From the NCBI GenBank assembly GCA_002953655.1, contig CP025839.1, positions 1,860,001 through 1,924,000 on the forward strand: a DNA stretch of 64,000 nt, read 5' to 3'. This DNA comes from Latilactobacillus sakei (lineage in GTDB: Bacteria; Bacillota; Bacilli; Lactobacillales; Lactobacillaceae). How positions within the stretch are numbered: position 1 is the first letter of the stretch; every line of letters begins with the position of its first letter. Positions 44,137 through 54,008 of the stretch are shown here, in pieces. Under the pieces are notes generated by a model. That model was not told the DNA's origin, made no database searches, and was given only the letters and a program-made list of their open reading frames with translations. A program made the position numbers and the translations under genes.

Positions 44137-44243
44137 TAAAAGTGACCGGTAGTTGGTTTTCGAAGGCAAACTACCGACCACTTTTATAAAAATATTTTTT
44201 AAGAGCTTTAGTCTAATCTGTTTCAGATTGGATTAAAGTTTTT
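44137..44243 (+). ncRNA. Candidate small RNA with two hairpins
   Basis: On the plus strand TTATGAT with a TG extension (~44121) is followed by hairpin 1, AAAAGTG...CGGTAG paired with CTACCG...CACTTTT (44137-44186). Hairpin 2 pairs CTTTAGTCTAATCTG with CAGATTGGATTAAAG (44203-44236) and ends in seven T. No gene on this strand explains a plus-strand terminator here. Hairpin 1 may also end the convergent-side WxL transcript. Confidence 0.4.
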
Positions 44244-45215
44244 TTATGCAACTGTTGAGCTCAATGTCCATGTTAAGTTTGCTTTGTAGATAGCATTTGT
44301 AACTTGTGCACCTGAAGGCATTGATAATGTAATATTTTCTGGTGTCCAACCAAAGACGTTAGCACCTTGACCTTCGCCATCTTTAGCTTCAGCTACTTTA
44401 ATGTCTGCACCACCAGCAGCTAATGGTGTTGAGAAATTATTTGTAATTGATGAAACTTTAGCTACTTTTGGTTGTGTAGGAAGAGCTGCTAAATCAGCTG
44501 TATAAGTAGCATCTTGTTTGTCTTTTGTTAATTCAGCCACTTTTTGTGTTTGACCGTATTGTGTGTTGTTAAATGATAACTTAGCCCCTGTAATTGTTTC
44601 AGCAGTTGGTTTTGATGGGTCAGAATTATCCATAGCTGTTAAAGGATCTACAGATTTAACTGATAATACCCACTTACCAGCTACAGAAGTTGTCCCTTCC
44701 CAGAAATCACTTGTTGGATCTGTTGTATTGTTAGGGTTAGCAGCATTGCTCTTAGAATCTTTACGTGTTACTTGTTTATCAACAACAGTTGCCCAAGCAG
44801 TACCATCGACATGACCAGCTTTTAAGTCTGCATCATCTGTATTTAAAACAGCTGTTTGGTTAGTCTTACCGCCTTCGTAACTTGCTTTAAGGTTATTTGT
44901 TGGTAATGATGTATTCTTACCATCAGCAGTAAAATCTAATTTTGAGTCATCTAAAATTTTGTGGTTACCAAAATCTAGTGTATGTGGCACCATTTGGAGA
45001 CGTAAGTACCCTGTATTACCGTTGTCACTATTATCACCAAATGAAATCCCAGCAATTGTCTTGTCAGTTTGTGGTAATTTTGTACCACCATTATCATTTG
45101 ATTGAGCATCTTGTGAACCTTGTTGTGATGTTGCAGCAAATGATGCAGTTGGTGCCATAAGTGAAAGTAATGTTGCGCCAGCCAATACTGAGCTTGTTAA
45201 TTTTGTGAATTTCAT
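44244..45215 (-). CDS. WxL domain surface protein
   Basis: 323 residues with signal peptide (cleavage near ASFA-ATS, ~28). The WxL domain has HTLDFGNHKI, the first motif Trp182-Val-Leu (KWVLSVKS) and the terminal motif Trp316-Thr-Leu (LTWTLSSTVA). WxL proteins bind the peptidoglycan surface non-covalently, in clusters with DUF916/DUF3324 proteins. It has its own strong promoter after the rest of the cluster, so it may be made in excess. GGGAGGAA before ATG. Confidence 0.93.
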   Translation of the reverse strand: MKFTKLTSSVLAGATLLSLMAPTASFAATSQQGSQDAQSNDNGGTKLPQTDKTIAGISFGDNSDNGNTGYLRLQMVPHTLDFGNHKILDDSKLDFTADGKNTSLPTNNLKASYEGGKTNQTAVLNTDDADLKAGHVDGTAWATVVDKQVTRKDSKSNAANPNNTTDPTSDFWEGTTSVAGKWVLSVKSVDPLTAMDNSDPSKPTAETITGAKLSFNNTQYGQTQKVAELTKDKQDATYTADLAALPTQPKVAKVSSITNNFSTPLAAGGADIKVAEAKDGEGQGANVFGWTPENITLSMPSGAQVTNAIYKANLTWTLSSTVA

Positions 45216-45259
45216 GAGAAATTCCTCCCTAGAATTTTTAGCGCATTAAGCGCGTTTTT

Positions 45260-45288
45260 ATTATATCACTAATATCATATATAGTCAA
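45260..45288 (-). promoter_or_regulatory. Promoter of the short WxL gene
   Basis: TTGACT (45283-45288), 17-bp spacer, TATAAT (45260-45265) on the minus strand, then a GCGCTTAATGCGC hairpin in the leader. Confidence 0.85.
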
Positions 45289-45347
45289 TATAATATTTAG
45301 TGTTTATAACCTTTTTTTGTGTAATGCGTTTAAAACCCGTCTGACAA

Positions 45348-45500
45348 CTACATTGTAATCGTTGTATAGACGTTGTAGCTATGGTAAACAAGGGCCGCCA
45401 TAACGCCAGTCCCAATGAGTGTGATTGTTAGTATCGTTACCAGCGCAATCATGCCCCATTTCGTCTTTTTATAACCAAATTTATTTACCATTTTCTGCAT
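45348..45500 (-). CDS. Small single-helix membrane protein in the WxL cluster (50 residues)
   Basis: ATG at 45500 preceded by GAGGG, TAG at 45348. A basic N-terminus (KFGYKKTKW) is followed by one hydrophobic helix (GMIALVTILTITLIGTGVMA) and a short Tyr/Thr-rich tail. It overlaps the upstream DUF916-type gene by 20 bp, showing translational coupling. WxL clusters often carry a very small membrane or LPXTG peptide; no LPXTG is present here. Too short for usual gene finding. Confidence 0.75.
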   Translation of the reverse strand: MQKMVNKFGYKKTKWGMIALVTILTITLIGTGVMAALVYHSYNVYTTITM

Positions 45501-46545
45501 GAAGATCCCTCTTTCGTTTTCTAACTCGGTATACTCTAAAGCAGAGGCTACCGATTATCACTAAAGCAATTGCGATGCCACCCAGAATCCAATTACGATT
45601 TCTGAGATAAGCAGCGTTCAGACTGTTAATATATTTAGCTTGCGACGCCGTGATTAAAACATCCTTATGAATCGTCTTGGTATATCGACTATTCTGTGTC
45701 GTTAAAGTCATATCATATGTGCCTGGTACCAAACGCTTTCCCCCAAGCAATAGATCCATATAGAAACTCGTATTTGGTGCCACCTTACCGTTTTTCACAG
45801 ATGTCGTATATTGAATAAATTGCCATTTCTGATTCTGCAATTTGATTTTAATTTTTGCCTTTTCTAAATACATCGGATCAGGATTATTAATTTTGACACT
45901 AATCGCTGCCTTGCTAGCTTTAGTGAAACGCGTCTTAATCGACGGTGACTGCAAGTATTGATAGTCTCGCTTTTGCACCTGCTGATCATTCAAAATTAAC
46001 CCAATCGCATACCGGTAAGCATTTTTAATAGCTGATTTTTGATTAAATTGGTCAGCACTTAGATTAATCGCCGTCGCTTTAGTCCCCTTAAAACTATCAT
46101 TTGTTTTAATCTTAATGGTAATCCGTTTAGTGGCACCTGCTGGCAAACTTGTTTTTTTAGGAACAGACACCAACTGGCTTCCTGGTTTCTTCAAAAGATG
46201 TTTGTCAATCGAATGAGAACCAAGATAATCAACCGATGCATTGTCATTAGTTGTCGCATCTTTGACCTGACCATAAATATTAATTGTATGTTCAGTTGGG
46301 TTATAAACCTTAATTCGAACCGTTTTTGTCTGGTTAGCCTTAACATGTAAGTTAAAATAACCTAACCGTTTACCACCAATATTGTCCTTCGGCAATTCTG
46401 GCATCAACATAAATGTCGCTTTATTAGCTGCTGGAAGCTTAATGGTACTCTTCTTTTTAGCCGCCTGTACTTGCCCAACTCCTAGTGTCAGTACCACGCC
46501 AACCAGCATGGTCATTATTAATACATAACGCCAGTATTTCCGCAT
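45481..46545 (-). CDS. DUF916/DUF3324-type WxL-associated membrane protein (second copy)
   Basis: 354 residues from the ATG at 46545, five bases after the previous stop; the frame extends 21 codons into that gene. Signal peptide (MRKYWRYVLIMTMLVGVVLTLG, ending near VQA), two beta-sandwich domains (DUF916 ~35-150, DUF3324 ~155-300), a C-terminal membrane helix (~320-340) and a basic tail. Such proteins are thought to link WxL proteins to the membrane or peptidoglycan. Confidence 0.85.
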   Translation of the reverse strand: MRKYWRYVLIMTMLVGVVLTLGVGQVQAAKKKSTIKLPAANKATFMLMPELPKDNIGGKRLGYFNLHVKANQTKTVRIKVYNPTEHTINIYGQVKDATTNDNASVDYLGSHSIDKHLLKKPGSQLVSVPKKTSLPAGATKRITIKIKTNDSFKGTKATAINLSADQFNQKSAIKNAYRYAIGLILNDQQVQKRDYQYLQSPSIKTRFTKASKAAISVKINNPDPMYLEKAKIKIKLQNQKWQFIQYTTSVKNGKVAPNTSFYMDLLLGGKRLVPGTYDMTLTTQNSRYTKTIHKDVLITASQAKYINSLNAAYLRNRNWILGGIAIALVIIGSLCFRVYRVRKRKRDLHAENGK

Positions 46546-46549
46546 GGCA

Positions 46550-47611
46550 TTAACCAATCCTAATAACTTTATAAAGACCATATGCTGCAACCAATAATAA
46601 AACCCCATTAGCTGCCATCATATACAACCATTTATTAGTTGGTCGTTGAATTGAGCGCTTATTTAAATTAGCAGCTGCTTCCTTCGATACCTTTAATGTT
46701 TTTTTAAACGTCCAAGACATCGGCAACTTATTCCAGAGGTTCTCCCCAGTTACTTTAACCGAAACTTGATACGTTCCAGCCTTCATGTTGTTATACTCCC
46801 ATGAAATTGGCAGGGTCACAGATGAATTAGGCGCAATACTTGAACCTTCTTTTTCATAAAGGCGTTTATCAGAGAAAATCCCTTTTTTCGACACAACCGC
46901 TTTAAAATGTACGTTCTTCAAAACCATCGGCTGCGGGTTACGGAGCTTGATCCCCATCGCAGGTCGGTTATTATACAAAATCGGCTTAGTGGAATCGTAT
47001 TTTAACTCTGGGTACACCTTATAGTGCGATCCCCGTAAAACAACACTAATCATATAAGCGTAATTACTCGAAATCGTTTGATCAGATGTTTTATTATCAC
47101 GATATTCAATAAAATGCCAACCTCCAGAAATCATACCGTTAAAATTTTCTTCCGGCATCTTAATTTCTGCTTGAATCACCGTTGTTTCCTGTGGTCCTAA
47201 ATGAAGCACACGATCTGATTTTCGAACAGCACCAATTGTTGTTAACGGAATCTTCGCACTGGGATCCAACCCCTTAGTAGACGTTTGAAATTTCATATCG
47301 CCGCCCATTTGAGTCATCCCATTTTGAAATTCATTCTTAATAGTAATTTTCTTATCGGTGAAATTTTGAACGCGCATCTTAATGGTATGTGTCGTCCCCG
47401 GTTTGAACTTAACATCAAAATAGTTCAAACTCGTATCCACTTGACCGTCGGGCATAATTGGTTGAATTTCAAAATCCGCTTTTTCTGTACCAGAAGCTGC
47501 CTGTACTTGCTGTGATAGAGCAAAGCCCCCTATCACACCGAAAGCAAGCCCTAAAATAATATTTTTTAATAATCGTTTTCTAAACACGATTTTCTTCCTC
47601 CTATGGTGCAA
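46550..47611 (-). CDS. DUF916/DUF3324-type WxL-associated membrane protein (first copy)
   Basis: 353 residues. Signal peptide with cleavage near QQVQA (~39), DUF916-like domain (ADFEIQPIMPDGQVDTSLNYFDV onset), DUF3324-like domain (YAYMISVVLRGSHYK onset) and a C-terminal membrane helix with a very short tail. It overlaps the 2135-residue gene by 11 bp. Two diverged copies suggest each serves a different WxL partner. Confidence 0.87.
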   Translation of the reverse strand: MHHRRKKIVFRKRLLKNIILGLAFGVIGGFALSQQVQAASGTEKADFEIQPIMPDGQVDTSLNYFDVKFKPGTTHTIKMRVQNFTDKKITIKNEFQNGMTQMGGDMKFQTSTKGLDPSAKIPLTTIGAVRKSDRVLHLGPQETTVIQAEIKMPEENFNGMISGGWHFIEYRDNKTSDQTISSNYAYMISVVLRGSHYKVYPELKYDSTKPILYNNRPAMGIKLRNPQPMVLKNVHFKAVVSKKGIFSDKRLYEKEGSSIAPNSSVTLPISWEYNNMKAGTYQVSVKVTGENLWNKLPMSWTFKKTLKVSKEAAANLNKRSIQRPTNKWLYMMAANGVLLLVAAYGLYKVIRIG

Positions 47612-50600
47612 CCGTTAATGTCCAATCTAAAGTCGTTGTATAGGTTGTATTATCCCGTTCAGTCGTTTCTGGGACATGTAAGCCAATACTGATATCGGCG
47701 TTTTTCTTATCACCAAATTGATAATACCAACTACCTTTACCTTGGTCATCACTGTAACGGTTAGTTTCACTACTCTTATCTTTATTAAGATCGACATCTT
47801 GGAAGACACCCGACTTAGTATAAGTCATCAAATTCTTAACTGTATCACCGGTCTTTAATTCAAAATGATTAATTGAAGACATCGCTTGCGCCGGAGTTGT
47901 GTTACCAGCATCTGCAATAACATTACCGTTCTTAAACTGTAGCTCCGCGTCTTTTAAGACTTGTTTGCGATCGTCCATAAATGGTTTTTCTTGCGTAACT
48001 TGCAATTGCCATGAATCTACACCGTAGTGATCAGTTACTTTAACAGCTTGTGGTGTCTTGTGATCTTCTAGATAGTAGGTACTATCCGTTTGTGTCCGGT
48101 TATGCGTCCCGAAGTCCCAATAACTAGGCGCTTCTACTGAAAGCATCCGTTTGTAATACCCATAAGTAATCGTTCGAACCTTATCTGTAAAGACAGGATC
48201 ATCCTTGTAGGCTTTAGACCAATTAGCATTTGTCAAATCGGTATCTTCCGTTACAGCATGAATCGTGTAACCTTCGATAATCTTAGGTGCTACTCGTGCC
48301 GAGTTAACAGTCGATAGCTTAGTACCTGACGTTCCTTTTTCATCAACCTCACTAGCAATATAAGTTGGATGTTTCAAATCATTATCTTCTAAATCAACAT
48401 AGCGGATAATGATTTCGCCAACATTCTTCTTCAAATTCAATATCGTTTGATTGAAGGTCATTGTATTACCAGCAATTAATGCATTTTCAGTCCCAGTTGA
48501 TGTCGTTTTAGTTTCCGTTAATTCGTCCGCTGTTAGTTTGGCATCATTTGTAACTACTTTATCCGCTGCCAATGTATTATCATCAACACTAGCCGTCACT
48601 TGCATCTTATAGCTGATAGTTGCCATATATCCTGGCTTCAACGGTTGTGATAGTGTAATCGTCTGATGATCAGCACTGAATTTAGCATTTGTATCTGTCG
48701 TTTCATTCGTCCCATCGGCTTTGCTGATTTTAACAATCAGTGGGTAATCTTTACCAGTATCGGGGTCACTAAATGAAAGCTTGTCCGATTTTTTCATCGT
48801 AATCGCATTAACTTTCATGTTAGTAATGTTCCCGGTATTATCGTCTGCTGCTGTTACCTTGTAACGATAATCAATGACATCCCCTTTACCGGCAGTTGTT
48901 TCTACACGGTAACCATCCTTATCAGGATATTTAGGGTCAGTGGATGTTGATGTATCTTCCGTTGTCATATTTTTGAGCGTTTGTTCAAGTTTAACTTCTT
49001 TTTTATTCCGAATTTTCAACTTCGACTGGTTAGCTTTTGTCTTATGTTGGTAATTAGCAACCGTCTTATCCGTTAAATCACCGGTTAAATTGTCAGCGTA
49101 GAAGTTGGCATCATTCGTAACATCTTGCGTTTTAGCATTGTCTTTGATCTGTACTCGATATTGGACCATTACCTTTTTATCTGCATCAAGTGGATTCTTC
49201 AAAGCAATGCCTTTAAGCGTTGCTAACGTATCTGATACCGCGGAGCGTATAATTGTCCCGCCATAACTAATTTGAATCTGTTTATCTGGATACCCTTCAA
49301 GTGATACTAATGCCAAATCATCTGGCACATTCATCGTGATGTCTTGAATAGCAGCATTTACTAAAGCAGCATCGTTTGTATACTTCCCTGACGTACTGTC
49401 AGTTGGCAATGTAATATCAAAACGATAGCTGACATAATCGCCAGGTTTCCCCGTTGTTTCGGCTTTACCATCTCCAAAACCAGGACCGTTCCAAGCTTGT
49501 CCAGGAAGTGCAGTTGCTGGATTTCTGATAAATTGTTGAATGGTTGCACGGTTCGTTTGTGGCACCACGTTCAATTTTGTTTGATTAAACGCTTGTGAAT
49601 TACCAGCCGTATTATCCAAACGCGTCGCCGTCAGATTACCATCATTAAAGATAGTCTTGGTCTCATTAGTCTTAATCTGCATGAGATAAGTAACCTTGAA
49701 CGACTTCTTAATTGTCGGTGCAACATCGATACTATTACCAGTCATGTTCCCATTACTCATCACAACCGTGTCATCAACCGTGATGTTCATTGACTTCTCA
49801 ACGAAAGTCATCATATCGGTGGCGTCGACCGCATTCGCTTCAGTCAACTTGATATTCTTAATGGCAACTTGTTTAAGATCTTCAGTATTACCAGTTGTCG
49901 TTTCACCCTTGAATGTGTAGCGGATTGTATCGCCCATCTTCCCGGACGTTTCAACAGCTTCTTTAGTCGTTGCATCATTCTTATCATTACTTGGTGTTGT
50001 CGTATTACTAATTGTTTGTTTTAGATTTGAAACTTGCGCCTGTGTTTTCTTAATAATCAAATGTGTTGCATTAGCCGGAATCAAATGACTCGGATCTGTT
50101 GGCTGATTTCCTGGGAAAGTACCGCTGCCAGTTAAATTGCTTGCGTAGAAGTTAGCGTCGTTTTGCACATCGACAGTATCGTCCATAATTGGTTCTAGTG
50201 TAATTTTCATTTGATATGAAATAACAATTTGTTGGTCAACGCCGTTAATTAGCGTCGAGGCAATCTTCACAGTACCATTCTTATTATTTAGAAAGTCTGT
50301 TTCTGATGGTGCCGGTGTAATTGGCTGACCATTAATCGTCGCCTTTAAAGTCCCTGAAACTAAATCCAACCCAAATGGTACGTTACTCATATTATTATTG
50401 ATATCTTTTAACTGTGCATCTAATAGCGCTGCGTCATTCCCCTTTGGCACATTGATGGTGAATTGGTAATTAATCAAATCACCCATGACCCCCGCTGATT
50501 TAGTATCATCCCCGGTTGTATCCATTGTTGGCCGAGTAATATTATGAACTGTTTGTGTAACGGTTGCCGTATTATGTTGTGCAATAATATTTAAATATGC

Positions 50601-53600
50601 CTTATTGAAAGGAACATCTGTATCAGCTGAAAGACCGTCACCTGTAGAACCAGATTGGATATACTGATCACCTGCGACAGCTGTATCTTTAATAGTTCTT
50701 TCCAGATAAACTTTGACAACATCGCCAGCCTTAATACCCTTGCCACTAGCTAATGTCACCATGTAACTATCTTCGCCTGAACCACCTAGCGTTGCAGCAA
50801 TCGGCGTATCACTTGCGCCTGTCGTCACTTTCAAGTTAGTTGGTGCTGTTAATTGATCAGCTTTTTGAATCCCGATTGCCTTCAAAATTTGCCCTTCAAT
50901 ATCAGCGGTATTATTTGACTTTGCTGTAAATGAGAATTCATAAGCAATTTCATCACCGATTTTACCTTCGGTTACAGCCTTAGGATCCTTCGCATCATCA
51001 TATTGCCAATCTTCACCAGTTGTTTTGTTCTTAATTTTTTGTTTCAAATCTTCAACTTCACGTTGATTCTTAATGTGTAAAATTGATTGATTGGCTGCGG
51101 TTTTGTGCGTCTTATCAATGACTGTTGAAGTTGCTGGCATATCGCCTGTTAAGTTTGATGCGTAGAAGTTCGCGTCGTTGGTAACATCTTGCGTATAGGC
51201 AGTCTGACTAATCTTCGCACTATACTCAATTGTTACACCCTTACCCTTTTCTAGTGGGTCAGCTATCGCCAGTTCCGCGTTGTTACTAATTGGGTTACCA
51301 CTTATATAGATAGGCGTTTCACCATCGATTGTAATTTTCACTTGCTTCGTAGCATCCGCAGAGCCTTCTGGATTAACTAATGACATCCCGCCTGATTCTT
51401 TCATCGTAATATCTTTCAAGGCAGTTGCCGCTAAAGCAGCGCCATTTTTTGCACCAGGTGCAACCTTGAATTTATAATCGATGATATTCCCAGGAACGCC
51501 ACTTGTTTCAGCCTTATCATCACCAATACCAGGGCCCTTCCAAGTTTCGGCAGCAATACTTCTGTTTTTAATGAATTGTTGGATAGCAGCTGTATTATTA
51601 GCAGCGGTTATAGTGATAACAGCCGGATTAAATGGATAGCCATCCGGCACTAAATTATGGCCGACAGGGTCAGCGGTTAAGGAAGCAGCCTTTAAATAAC
51701 CGGGTTGTAAATAAAAGCCACTTTTATTAGCCGTTCTCTCAAAGGTTACTGTGACTGTCTCACCTTTTTTAATCGGTGTATCAATTTTAATGGCATAAAC
51801 ACCAGCGGTTGAACCCTCAACAACCGTACCATCCGTTGTTGTTGAACCAACCGTCACCTTAGTGTTAGTTGGTGCGCTCAGCCCGGCGTTAACGGAAATC
51901 GCATTGATTGAAGCATCCGTAATACTTGCCGTATTTGAATCTTTAGCTTTGAAAGAGAAACGATAACCAACTTTATCACCCACATGGCCTGTAGTTGTCG
52001 ACATATCCTCTACAATCGGTTGCCAATCTTCACCCGCTGTATCGTAGTTCTTGATTTCTTGTTTCATATCCTGCACTTCACGGACAGGATCTGGGACTTT
52101 AACGTGTCCGAAGGCCTCATTACTGTCCCAACCTTCCGCTTTTGCACCAGCCGCTTTAACAACATCTAAATGTGCGGTATTGGCGATTTTCGCATACGTA
52201 TGTTTGACACCCTTATCATCCGTTGCCGTCACAGTTGGTAGACTGCTTAAATCGGCATCGGCTGCAACTGATGTTTCAATCTTCATATTATACGTTTTAG
52301 CGTAGTTATCTTCCTTGCCCAAGAAATCAGCCTTCGCCTTTGCCGTCACTTTGTTACCAGTCGTATCAATATCAAAATTGGCGGTTACATCCGTTACCCC
52401 ATCTTGCATAATCGTGACTTTATCAACTTTTAAATTCTCATTGATCGGATCGGTTAGTTCAAACTTTTCCGTTGGATGGAAGGTACTAATCGTGCCACTT
52501 TCAGCTGTACCATGTTGTGGGTTTTTAATTGTACTCCCACGATATGGTAACGTCGCAACAACATTATAGTTAATATTATTGTCATCCCAATCTTGATTCC
52601 ATTCATCGCCATCACCTGACTTTCCAGGTGCAGAGAATGCCACCGGTACGAGCGCTGATGCTAGAAAATCTAACCGTTGCCAATCAGAAACTGCATATTG
52701 AATTGATTGCGTTTTACTGAACGTAACGGTCGCCCAAGCATCTGTATTGTCGGGGTTAATAACTTCGTTATTGTCCCCCCATTCGTCACCGTTATTAGCA
52801 GATCCCCCGTTTCTGTCAGTATATTCTTTATTCCCGATATTATTAACAATCACGGTTGATGGATCCATTCCTGGCCCGAAAGTCCCTTTTAACGTACTCT
52901 TAGTGACTTGATTATTTGTAACGTAAACGCCTTGAATATTGCTATCTTTAGAAAATTGTAAAAAATCGCGGTGATCTAAATCGGCAACCGTTAAGAAGCC
53001 AGATATGCTAATCGGTTTTTTAGTTTCATTATCGTAGAATTCTAACTTGACCGTTGCCAACTGACGATACTGTAAATAGGCTTTTGGATCTTTATCTAAA
53101 ATACCACCTGCTGAAGATTTTATCTTAGTCGTTCTAAAACCACCGGGTGCTTGAAATGAGCCATTGATCCCCAACATATCTTGTCGATTTTGATTACCTT
53201 TATTAGTGCCACGGCCGAAATTAAAACCCCAATTAGTGATATACGTTGTATCCAAAGTAGTACCATTAGGATCACTATAGCCTTGCGTTTTCCACTGAGG
53301 CCAATCATTATACCAACCGTGCTTTTCAAGGCCTACAAATTTCTGTTTAATGTCAATCCAATGTTGTTTCCCATTTCCATCCCGAAAGGCCATGACTTTT
53401 GTATAGTAGATATAATCTTTATCACCGTCTAATCCATTACCATTTATAAAATCTTTACTCGACTTTGTCTGACCATAATCCGTTTCAGTCGAAACACCTG
53501 GGATAAAACTTGGAAACGCGTTATTCGGATAAGGAATTTCGTTGTACGAATCATCTGGTTTTAAGGTCCCCGATGCATCAGCAATCGATGTGTGCGCATT

Positions 53601-54008
53601 ACCAGCTGAATCGTAGTTAACAGTGATTACGCCTTGCTGTGATGATAATGTCTTACTGAAATCAGGATACGTATACGGATCCGTTTCAGTAATTGCTCGT
53701 GGTTGAATCAAAACAGACTTAACTTGTTTCTTCGATGATGCTTTTTTTTCACTACTTTTCTTAGACTCGCTCTTCTTAGACGTTTGTTGTTCACTAGACG
53801 ATTGAACAATACTTTGGCTACTGCTACGAAGTTGCGAAGAGCCACTGACTTGCGTAATTGCTTTAGTGCTATCTATTATTTTAGATGTCTTCACACTATC
53901 ATCGCCGTCTTGCGTTGATGAGGTCGCTAATACAGCACCTAGTGATTGAACAACCGTTGTCATCAATAGGAAAATTATTAATAAACTATAGATAATTCGC
54001 TTCTTCAT
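47601..54008 (-). CDS. Giant MucBP/WxL surface adhesin with seven repeats
   Basis: 2135 residues. Signal peptide, Ser/Lys-rich stretch to ~105, then a lectin-like N-terminal region (~110-480) and an isopeptide-type domain. About seven ~160-residue repeats follow (roughly 650-1860); each starts with a (Q/K)xIxN helix and ends in NDANFYASNLTG-like strands. A MucBP-like domain (1863-1955) and a WxL domain (1956-2135) with Trp2000-Gln-Leu and Trp2129-Thr-Leu close the protein. Probably a cell-surface adhesin attached through WxL. GGGAGGG before ATG. First gene of the coupled cluster. Confidence 0.88.
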   Translation of the reverse strand: MKKRIIYSLLIIFLLMTTVVQSLGAVLATSSTQDGDDSVKTSKIIDSTKAITQVSGSSQLRSSSQSIVQSSSEQQTSKKSESKKSSEKKASSKKQVKSVLIQPRAITETDPYTYPDFSKTLSSQQGVITVNYDSAGNAHTSIADASGTLKPDDSYNEIPYPNNAFPSFIPGVSTETDYGQTKSSKDFINGNGLDGDKDYIYYTKVMAFRDGNGKQHWIDIKQKFVGLEKHGWYNDWPQWKTQGYSDPNGTTLDTTYITNWGFNFGRGTNKGNQNRQDMLGINGSFQAPGGFRTTKIKSSAGGILDKDPKAYLQYRQLATVKLEFYDNETKKPISISGFLTVADLDHRDFLQFSKDSNIQGVYVTNNQVTKSTLKGTFGPGMDPSTVIVNNIGNKEYTDRNGGSANNGDEWGDNNEVINPDNTDAWATVTFSKTQSIQYAVSDWQRLDFLASALVPVAFSAPGKSGDGDEWNQDWDDNNINYNVVATLPYRGSTIKNPQHGTAESGTISTFHPTEKFELTDPINENLKVDKVTIMQDGVTDVTANFDIDTTGNKVTAKAKADFLGKEDNYAKTYNMKIETSVAADADLSSLPTVTATDDKGVKHTYAKIANTAHLDVVKAAGAKAEGWDSNEAFGHVKVPDPVREVQDMKQEIKNYDTAGEDWQPIVEDMSTTTGHVGDKVGYRFSFKAKDSNTASITDASINAISVNAGLSAPTNTKVTVGSTTTDGTVVEGSTAGVYAIKIDTPIKKGETVTVTFERTANKSGFYLQPGYLKAASLTADPVGHNLVPDGYPFNPAVITITAANNTAAIQQFIKNRSIAAETWKGPGIGDDKAETSGVPGNIIDYKFKVAPGAKNGAALAATALKDITMKESGGMSLVNPEGSADATKQVKITIDGETPIYISGNPISNNAELAIADPLEKGKGVTIEYSAKISQTAYTQDVTNDANFYASNLTGDMPATSTVIDKTHKTAANQSILHIKNQREVEDLKQKIKNKTTGEDWQYDDAKDPKAVTEGKIGDEIAYEFSFTAKSNNTADIEGQILKAIGIQKADQLTAPTNLKVTTGASDTPIAATLGGSGEDSYMVTLASGKGIKAGDVVKVYLERTIKDTAVAGDQYIQSGSTGDGLSADTDVPFNKAYLNIIAQHNTATVTQTVHNITRPTMDTTGDDTKSAGVMGDLINYQFTINVPKGNDAALLDAQLKDINNNMSNVPFGLDLVSGTLKATINGQPITPAPSETDFLNNKNGTVKIASTLINGVDQQIVISYQMKITLEPIMDDTVDVQNDANFYASNLTGSGTFPGNQPTDPSHLIPANATHLIIKKTQAQVSNLKQTISNTTTPSNDKNDATTKEAVETSGKMGDTIRYTFKGETTTGNTEDLKQVAIKNIKLTEANAVDATDMMTFVEKSMNITVDDTVVMSNGNMTGNSIDVAPTIKKSFKVTYLMQIKTNETKTIFNDGNLTATRLDNTAGNSQAFNQTKLNVVPQTNRATIQQFIRNPATALPGQAWNGPGFGDGKAETTGKPGDYVSYRFDITLPTDSTSGKYTNDAALVNAAIQDITMNVPDDLALVSLEGYPDKQIQISYGGTIIRSAVSDTLATLKGIALKNPLDADKKVMVQYRVQIKDNAKTQDVTNDANFYADNLTGDLTDKTVANYQHKTKANQSKLKIRNKKEVKLEQTLKNMTTEDTSTSTDPKYPDKDGYRVETTAGKGDVIDYRYKVTAADDNTGNITNMKVNAITMKKSDKLSFSDPDTGKDYPLIVKISKADGTNETTDTNAKFSADHQTITLSQPLKPGYMATISYKMQVTASVDDNTLAADKVVTNDAKLTADELTETKTTSTGTENALIAGNTMTFNQTILNLKKNVGEIIIRYVDLEDNDLKHPTYIASEVDEKGTSGTKLSTVNSARVAPKIIEGYTIHAVTEDTDLTNANWSKAYKDDPVFTDKVRTITYGYYKRMLSVEAPSYWDFGTHNRTQTDSTYYLEDHKTPQAVKVTDHYGVDSWQLQVTQEKPFMDDRKQVLKDAELQFKNGNVIADAGNTTPAQAMSSINHFELKTGDTVKNLMTYTKSGVFQDVDLNKDKSSETNRYSDDQGKGSWYYQFGDKKNADISIGLHVPETTERDNTTYTTTLDWTLTVAP

